This document shows positions 12,230 through 16,826 of a stretch of DNA of 16,826 nucleotides, in pieces. Position numbers and translations under genes: made by a program. A model generated the notes under the pieces. The model was not told the origin of the DNA, ran no database searches, and worked only from the letters and a program-made list of their open reading frames with translations. Each line of letters begins with the position of its first letter. The stretch's first letter is position 1. The stretch is from DAOVDI01 sp965373045 (GTDB lineage: Bacteria > Acidobacteriota > Aminicenantia > Aminicenantales > Aminicenantaceae). The stretch spans positions 1 through 16,826 of the forward strand of contig CBDVEQ010000033.1 in NCBI GenBank assembly GCA_965373045.1, given 5' to 3'.

Positions 12230-12775
12230 TTGAATAGAGAAGAAGCTTTGGAGCTTGTTCACAAGCACCTTAAGAACAAAAATCTTATCAAACATTCGTT
12301 GGCCGTAGAGGCCTGTATGCAGGCAATGGCCGAACGAACGGGCGGAGATGTTGATAAATGGGGGCTTGCTGGATTATTACATGACCTGGATTATGAGATA
12401 ACTGAAAAAAGTCCAGAACTTCATACCAGAGAAACAGTTAAAATATTACAGGATATCGGAGTAGAAGGCGAGATCATCCAAACCATTCAGGCGCACGCAG
12501 GGCAGAAGACCTGCGAGAGTGATATGGAATATGCGATCTTTTCCATCGACCCTTTGACAGGGCTGATAATTGCTGCTACGCTGATGCACCCCAAACGAAA
12601 ACTGGCAGAGATCGACTTGGGCTTTGTCAAGAGAAGATACAAAGAAAAGAGCTTTGCACGAGGAGCCAGAAGAGAGGATATCGAACAGATCCGGAATATA
12701 GATATTGGTCTGGATGAGTTTATTTCCATCTGCATTAAGGCTATGCAGGGAATACATAAGGAACTGGGACTTTAG
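12230..12775 (+). CDS. HD-domain (HDIG-type) metal-dependent phosphohydrolase
   Basis: A 181-aa protein from a TTG start at 12230. That start is chosen because TAGGAGG (12216-12222) lies 7 nt upstream and the family begins at this residue; an in-frame ATG at 12158 would overlap the lipoprotein gene without a ribosome site. HD residues visible are His22 (IKHSLAVE), His51-Asp52 (LLHDLDYE), His65, His89 (QAHAG) and Asp107 (SIDPLTG), the H...HD...D pattern that binds divalent metal. Family members hydrolyse nucleotide or other phosphate esters; the substrate is unknown. The stop of the lipoprotein gene forms part of the Shine-Dalgarno, so the two are co-transcribed. Confidence 0.88.
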   Translation: MNREEALELVHKHLKNKNLIKHSLAVEACMQAMAERTGGDVDKWGLAGLLHDLDYEITEKSPELHTRETVKILQDIGVEGEIIQTIQAHAGQKTCESDMEYAIFSIDPLTGLIIAATLMHPKRKLAEIDLGFVKRRYKEKSFARGARREDIEQIRNIDIGLDEFISICIKAMQGIHKELGL

Positions 12776-12784
12776 TCTGGAGAG

Positions 12785-12813
12785 TTGACTTATTGACTGC
12801 AATTCGATATTTT
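12785..12813 (+). promoter_or_regulatory. Predicted promoter of the dNK-panB-panC operon
   Basis: TTGACT (12785-12790), a 17-nt spacer and TATTTT (12808-12813), within the 99-nt gap after the HD-domain gene. Confidence 0.55.
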
Positions 12814-12874
12814 TTTAGCTACTCATTTAAAGTGAATCAGAGTGGAAAATACGATGTAGAAGGCCATGTGTGAA

Positions 12875-13531
12875 ATGGACAAGATCGAATATAAACATAT
12901 TGCTATTGAAGGTGTGCTCAAGTCCAATAAGTCCCAATTGGCCAATATCCTGGCGCAGCGTATCGGCGGAAAAGTTGTTGCAGATAGAATGGATAATCCT
13001 TATTTAAAAGACTTTTATGATGAAAAAGAAGGAGCTGCTTTTCTGACTCAGCTTGTTTTTCTTGTCAATAGATATCATCAGCAATACGGACTTCTACAGC
13101 GCAGCCTGTTTGATGAACGCATTATTTGCGACTATCTCTTTGAGAAGGATAAAATCTATGCTTATCAGACACTGACTGATGAAGAACTTGTGGTCTATGA
13201 AAAAATCTATTCTGTCTTTTCCGAACGGATCATAAAACCGGATTTTGTGATTTACCTCCAGCTCTCCCTTCCTGCTTTAAAGAGAAGGATCGTAAAATAT
13301 GGTAATGCAGTGGAAAAAAACATCTCTGATAAATTCTTCGAGGATGGACTTGAGGCCTTTGATTATTTTTTCTTCAACTACAAGGCTGCTCCTCTGCTTG
13401 TCGTAAGATCCGATAATCTGGATTTTACGCAGGATGAAGAGATAGAAGACTTGGTCGAGAAGATCGCACAAATGAAAAAAAGCCCTCTTTTTTATGTTCC
13501 TCTTGGCAAAGCGAATAAAAAAGAAGAATAG
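12875..13531 (+). CDS. Deoxynucleoside kinase family protein with degenerate P-loop
   Basis: A 218-aa protein of the dCK/dGK (deoxynucleoside kinase) fold. The family transfers a phosphate from ATP to deoxynucleosides in salvage. Family traits: IAIEG at the N-terminus, FLTQLVFLVNRYHQQY, the DYLFEKDKIYAY segment in the DRS/ERS-motif region, KPDFVIYLQLSLPALKRRI (substrate and lid region), and FEDGLEAFDYFFFNY. The P-loop is unusual: GVLKSNKS replaces the expected G-x-x-G-x-G-K-S/T. The Lys and Ser remain, but two glycines have become Lys and Asn, so ATP binding or activity may be altered. I chose the ATG at 12875, 11 nt after AGAAGG; an ATG at 12866 (three more residues) is only 2 nt from it. 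The position just before panB is common in Desulfobacterota, where its physiological substrate is unclear. Confidence 0.8.
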   Translation: MDKIEYKHIAIEGVLKSNKSQLANILAQRIGGKVVADRMDNPYLKDFYDEKEGAAFLTQLVFLVNRYHQQYGLLQRSLFDERIICDYLFEKDKIYAYQTLTDEELVVYEKIYSVFSERIIKPDFVIYLQLSLPALKRRIVKYGNAVEKNISDKFFEDGLEAFDYFFFNYKAAPLLVVRSDNLDFTQDEEIEDLVEKIAQMKKSPLFYVPLGKANKKEE

Positions 13532-13584
13532 AGACTTTACCTCAATCTCGATAACAAAGGCGGGATGGGGAGAAAGGAAATAAA

Positions 13585-14454
13585 ATGTCCGATCAAAAAA
13601 TTCAACCTGTTACCATTCCCCGGCTTTTTGCAAAAAAAGAAGCAGACGAAAAAATCGTTGCACTCACTGCTTACGATTATCCTATGGCAAGGATCGTTGA
13701 TGAGGCAGGTGTAGATCTTATCCTTGTCGGGGATTCCCTGGGAATGGTAGTCCTTGGTTACGAGAACACCATCCCTGTGACCATGGATGAGATGATCCAC
13801 CACACAAAGGCTGTTTCAAGGGGGGCAAAAAGGGCTCTGGTTGTTGGAGATATGCCTTATTTTTCTTTTCATCTCTCAGAGAAGGAAACCATCTTTAATG
13901 CTTCACGGTTTCTCAAGGAGGCAGGCGCCAAGGCTGTAAAGATCGAAGGGGCTTCTCCAAGGCGGCTCAAACTGATCGAATCCATGATCGAAGCAGAGAT
14001 CCCTGTGATGGGGCACGTGGGACTGACACCCCAATCCATCAATCGTCTTGGACGATTCAGAGTGTCCGGTAAGACTCTGGATGAAGCCAAGCGGATCGTC
14101 CAGGGAGCCCTGGATCTTCAGGATGCAGGCGTTTTTTCAGTCATTCTGGAGTGTATTCCCAGAGAATTGGCTGAAGAGATAACAGCACGTCTGACAGTCC
14201 CGACTATTGGGATCGGAGCCGGTCCCCATTGTGACGGTCAGATCATTGTTTTCCACGATCTTGTCGGATTCATGGATGGATATCTGCCCAAGTTTGTTAA
14301 AAAATACGCACATCTCCATGAAACTATATTGGGGGCTGTCAGCAGTTACTCAGATGATGTCCGGCACAAACAATTTCCAGAGGATGCTCACTCGTACCAT
14401 TTGAAATCCGGCTTTGACATAAGGAACTTGCTTGATAAAAAAAGAGAAAAATGA
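13585..14454 (+). CDS. panB: 3-methyl-2-oxobutanoate hydroxymethyltransferase (ketopantoate hydroxymethyltransferase)
   Basis: A 289-aa enzyme of pantothenate (vitamin B5/CoA) synthesis. It transfers a hydroxymethyl group from 5,10-methylene-tetrahydrofolate to alpha-ketoisovalerate, giving ketopantoate. The TIM-barrel family motifs are all present: VGDSLGMVVLGYENTIPVTM (48-67) with Mg ligand Asp50, VGDMPYFSF with Asp89, AVKIEG (117-122), the catalytic Glu in LEC (188-190), and TIGIGAGPHCDGQIIVFHDL (207-226). A good AAGGA lies about 8 nt before the ATG. The gene sits 53 nt after the kinase gene, and its stop overlaps a possible PanC start (ATGA), so the three genes form an operon. Confidence 0.97.
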   Translation: MSDQKIQPVTIPRLFAKKEADEKIVALTAYDYPMARIVDEAGVDLILVGDSLGMVVLGYENTIPVTMDEMIHHTKAVSRGAKRALVVGDMPYFSFHLSEKETIFNASRFLKEAGAKAVKIEGASPRRLKLIESMIEAEIPVMGHVGLTPQSINRLGRFRVSGKTLDEAKRIVQGALDLQDAGVFSVILECIPRELAEEITARLTVPTIGIGAGPHCDGQIIVFHDLVGFMDGYLPKFVKKYAHLHETILGAVSSYSDDVRHKQFPEDAHSYHLKSGFDIRNLLDKKREK

Positions 14455-14486
14455 CATCAGAAAAGTTTAACAAAAAACGTGGTTCA

Positions 14487-15326
14487 ATGAAGATCATCAG
14501 TAATATTGAAGAAATGAAGGAAATATCCCGAAAACTGAAGAGGGAAAGGAAGTCCATCGGCCTGGTGCCGACTATGGGGGCTCTGCATGAGGGGCATTTG
14601 AGTCTGGTCAGAAAATCTATGCAAACCATGAATAAAACAGTGGCTAGCCTGTTTGTCAATCCAGCACAATTTGCGCCAAATGAGGATTTTGACAGTTATC
14701 CAAGAGATTATGACCGGGATCTGGCCATGTTCATGCGGGAAGGAGTTGATATCGTGTTCATGCCGGAGAGAAACACTGTCTATCCGGCGGAACACAAAAC
14801 CTATGTAGAAGTGCATGACCTTCAAGAAAGATTATGCGGTCTCACAAGACCGATATTTTTCCGGGGAGTATGTACTGTAGTGTTGAAACTCTTTAACATC
14901 ATCAATCCTGACACTGCATTTTTCGGGCAGAAGGATGCCCAGCAGGGGATCATCATCAAGCGGATGGTTCAGGACCTGAACCTGGCTGTTCGAATCAAGA
15001 TCCTTCCTATTGTCAGGGATAAGGAAGGGCTTGCGCTCAGTTCGAGAAACGCCTATCTTAAAGATACACAAAGGCTGGCAGCCCTGTCACTCTCCCGAAG
15101 TCTGAGAGAAGCAAAAATAATGGTGGAAAAGGGAGAGATACGTGCTGAGATCATAACGGCTCAAATTAAAGATATTATTGAATGTTATCCCGAGGCAAAG
15201 ATCGATTATATCAAGGTCGTTGATGCGGAAAACCTGGATCCTCTGGATGTCGTGCGTGCAGGAACTATGATCGCCCTGGCCGTTTATGTAGGAAAAATCC
15301 GGCTGATTGACAATATTATCCTGTAG
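14487..15326 (+). CDS. panC: Pantoate--beta-alanine ligase (pantothenate synthetase)
   Basis: A 279-aa cytoplasmic ligase that joins pantoate and beta-alanine with ATP, through pantoyl-adenylate, to give pantothenate. Motifs: VPTMGALHEGH (27-37) with the nucleotidyltransferase HxxH, FVNPAQF (56-62), AFFGQKDAQQ (144-153) and LALSSRN (182-188). I prefer the ATG at 14487, which gives the usual PanC length and N-terminus. An ATG at 14451 overlapping the panB stop (ATGA) would add 12 residues and may be used for coupling; neither has a clear Shine-Dalgarno. One oddity: the motif normally RPGHF-x-G reads RPIFFRG (121-127), so a conserved Gly-His pair is replaced by Ile-Phe. It ends 2 nt before the convergent guaB stop. 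No panD is in view. Confidence 0.95.
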   Translation: MKIISNIEEMKEISRKLKRERKSIGLVPTMGALHEGHLSLVRKSMQTMNKTVASLFVNPAQFAPNEDFDSYPRDYDRDLAMFMREGVDIVFMPERNTVYPAEHKTYVEVHDLQERLCGLTRPIFFRGVCTVVLKLFNIINPDTAFFGQKDAQQGIIIKRMVQDLNLAVRIKILPIVRDKEGLALSSRNAYLKDTQRLAALSLSRSLREAKIMVEKGEIRAEIITAQIKDIIECYPEAKIDYIKVVDAENLDPLDVVRAGTMIALAVYVGKIRLIDNIIL

Positions 15327-15328
15327 TC

Positions 15329-16792
15329 TTAATCCAGGTGATAGTTTGGAGCTTCTTTGGTGATAATGACATCATGCACATGGCTTTCACGCATGCCCGA
15401 TGAAGTGATTTTGATGAACTTTGCATTCTCCTGCAGTTTTTTTATGGTTTTGCAGCCGGTATATCCCATGCCCGATCTTAATCCTCCGACAAGTATCTCG
15501 ATGATCTGAGGCGCGTTGCCTTTATAAGGAACTCTTCCTTCAATACCCTCAGGAACCAGCTTGCCTTCGCTTGATAGTTTATCCTGGAAATAACGGTCCC
15601 GGCTTCCTTCCCGCATAGCCTCCAAAGAGCCCATTCCGCGGTAGGTCTTGTAGGAGCGCCCCTGAAATATAACGACTTCTCCGGGCGATTCGGTTGTGCC
15701 TGCAAGAAGATTGCCGATCATGACTGAATCAGCTCCTGCAACGATAGCCTTAGTGATGTCTCCTGAAAACTTGACCCCGCCGTCTGCGATCAGGGGAATA
15801 TCCCGGGATTCCGTATATTTCCTGACATCTGAGATGGCTGTGATCTGGGGAATGCCTATTCCTGAAACGATGCGTGTTGTACAGATAGATCCCGGTCCTA
15901 CACCGACTTTGACTGCATCCACTCCAAGTTCGACTAAGTCCCTGGCCGCTTTGAAGGTGGCGATGTTTCCTGCTATTAGCTCCTGGTTTGGATGATTCTT
16001 TTTGATAAGTTTAATAGTATCCATCACGCGCTTTGACTGGCCATGGGCTGTATCTACGACTAAAACATCAACCTTCTTATTAATAAGAGCTTTTGCCCGT
16101 TCCAATGTATCGGATCCGACGCCTAAAGCAGCCCCCACCCTTAAGCGGCCGAGTTCATCCTTAGATGCATCTGGATACTGTATTCTTTTAAGGACGTCCT
16201 TGTAAGTGATAAGTCCTTTCAGATGAAAGCTTTCATCCACCATGAGGATTTTTTCTATCTTGTGTTTGTGAAAGAGTTTTTCTGCTTCTTTCAAGGAAGT
16301 GCCGACCGGAACAGTGATAAGGTCCTTGGTCATGGCATTTTTTATAAGGAGGTTCATGCGAATTTCGAACCGGATATCCCTGTTTGTGAGAATGCCGACC
16401 AGTTTGTTGTTTCCATCCGTGATAGGCAATCCAGAGATCTTGTACTTATTCATGACCTCCTTGGCCTCATATATCTTATTGGTGGGTTTCATCGTGATGG
16501 GATCAACGATCATTCCACTTTCGTAACGCTTGACCTTGTCAACTTCCTCTGCCTGCTTTTCAACAGACATGTTCCGGTGGACTATTCCTATGCCCCCCTG
16601 CTGGGCCAGCGTGATTGCCATTTTTGAAGTCGTGACAGTATCCATGGCTGAGCTGACGATAGGGATGTTCAGGTCTATATTCCTGCTGAAGCGGGTTTTT
16701 AAGTCGACATCAGTCGGAAGAACTCCGGATTTTGCCGGAATGATCAGAACATCATCAAATGTCAGACCTTCTTTGATTTTTGCATCAAGCAT
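15329..16792 (-). CDS. guaB: Inosine-5'-monophosphate dehydrogenase
   Basis: A 487-aa enzyme that oxidises IMP to XMP with NAD+, the first committed step of GMP synthesis. The N-terminal part has GLTFDDVLIIPAKS (9-22). A pair of CBS domains is inserted at about 95-205. The catalytic loop GVGPGSICTTRIVSGIGIPQ (297-316) carries Cys304. IMP-binding ADGGVKFSGDI (336-346), the active-site YRGMGSLEAM (384-393) and the flap Arg-Tyr in EGRVPYKG (418-425) are all present, and the length is normal. AAGGAAG lies 6 nt before the ATG in a purine-rich leader running to the window edge. The usual partner guaA does not follow it: downstream lies convergent panC, 2 nt away. Confidence 0.97.
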   Translation of the reverse strand: MLDAKIKEGLTFDDVLIIPAKSGVLPTDVDLKTRFSRNIDLNIPIVSSAMDTVTTSKMAITLAQQGGIGIVHRNMSVEKQAEEVDKVKRYESGMIVDPITMKPTNKIYEAKEVMNKYKISGLPITDGNNKLVGILTNRDIRFEIRMNLLIKNAMTKDLITVPVGTSLKEAEKLFHKHKIEKILMVDESFHLKGLITYKDVLKRIQYPDASKDELGRLRVGAALGVGSDTLERAKALINKKVDVLVVDTAHGQSKRVMDTIKLIKKNHPNQELIAGNIATFKAARDLVELGVDAVKVGVGPGSICTTRIVSGIGIPQITAISDVRKYTESRDIPLIADGGVKFSGDITKAIVAGADSVMIGNLLAGTTESPGEVVIFQGRSYKTYRGMGSLEAMREGSRDRYFQDKLSSEGKLVPEGIEGRVPYKGNAPQIIEILVGGLRSGMGYTGCKTIKKLQENAKFIKITSSGMRESHVHDVIITKEAPNYHLD

Positions 16793-16826
16793 GTGTCTTC
16801 CTTATTTTTTCTTTTTTTTCCTTTTT

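Noticed and set aside
15320..15335. Search for a bidirectional terminator between panC and guaB
   Set aside because: The stops are 2 nt apart and no GC-rich hairpin with T-run is visible at the junction.
16793..16826. Purine-rich run upstream of guaB as a riboswitch or other RNA element
   Set aside because: Only 34 bases are available before the window edge. They show low-complexity A/G with a Shine-Dalgarno and no structure.
1..16826. CRISPR arrays, IS elements, integrases, phage or toxin-antitoxin genes
   Set aside because: No regularly spaced repeats, transposase or integrase motifs or phage genes were seen on either strand.

Overview
The window looks like chromosomal DNA from an anaerobic, probably sulfate-reducing or syntrophic, member of the Desulfobacterota (former Deltaproteobacteria). 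This is inferred from gene content: a lone MerR-type regulator beside tRNA-Pro, a deoxynucleoside kinase-panB-panC operon, a DUF362-ferredoxin protein, and a large iron-sulfur, flavin and tungstopterin-type oxidoreductase. No phage, IS, CRISPR or plasmid genes were seen. Coding density is high, and no gene-free stretch exceeds about 135 bases.

Layout. 1-1574, all minus strand: tRNA-Pro(GGG), a MerR-type DNA-binding protein and a double-SIS sugar-phosphate enzyme. 1692-3014, plus: a RarA/MgsA-like AAA+ protein whose Walker A lysine is replaced by asparagine. 3054-3866, minus: a ThiS/MoaD-like sulfur carrier and its ThiF/MoeB-like activating enzyme. 4000-5145, plus: a DUF362 protein with two [4Fe-4S] motifs. 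5152-10358, minus: a two-gene oxidoreductase. 10467-10697, minus: a small membrane protein. 10719-12775, plus: a beta-propeller lipoprotein and an HD-domain protein. 12875-15326, plus: deoxynucleoside kinase, panB and panC. 15329-16792, minus: guaB.

The most striking item is the gene pair at 5152-10358. The upstream gene (1068 aa) starts with domain 1 of an aldehyde:ferredoxin oxidoreductase (AOR). It then runs through NuoE/HydC-like, thioredoxin-like [2Fe-2S], NuoF/HydB-like FMN/NADH and 2x[4Fe-4S] modules. The downstream gene (666 aa) starts with a NuoG/HydA-type [2Fe-2S] plus 2x[4Fe-4S] module and finishes with AOR domains 2 and 3. In effect a whole HydABC/NuoEFG-type diaphorase has been placed inside an AOR at its domain 1/domain 2 border, and the reading frame is cut into two translationally coupled genes (TGATG). 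The tungsten/bis-pterin site would have to be assembled across two polypeptides. The likely activity is aldehyde (or other carbonyl) oxidation linked to NAD(H), possibly with ferredoxin by electron bifurcation. The nearby sulfur carrier and E1-like enzyme could supply the dithiolene sulfur of the pterin cofactor, and the DUF362-ferredoxin protein may be a partner.

Secondary observations: unusual motif substitutions in three housekeeping-type enzymes (RarA, the deoxynucleoside kinase and PanC), a recent 63-bp in-frame tandem duplication in the beta-propeller lipoprotein, and three genes with no Shine-Dalgarno sequence whose predicted -10 boxes lie almost on the start codon. All family assignments rest on reading motifs by eye; no database search was possible.
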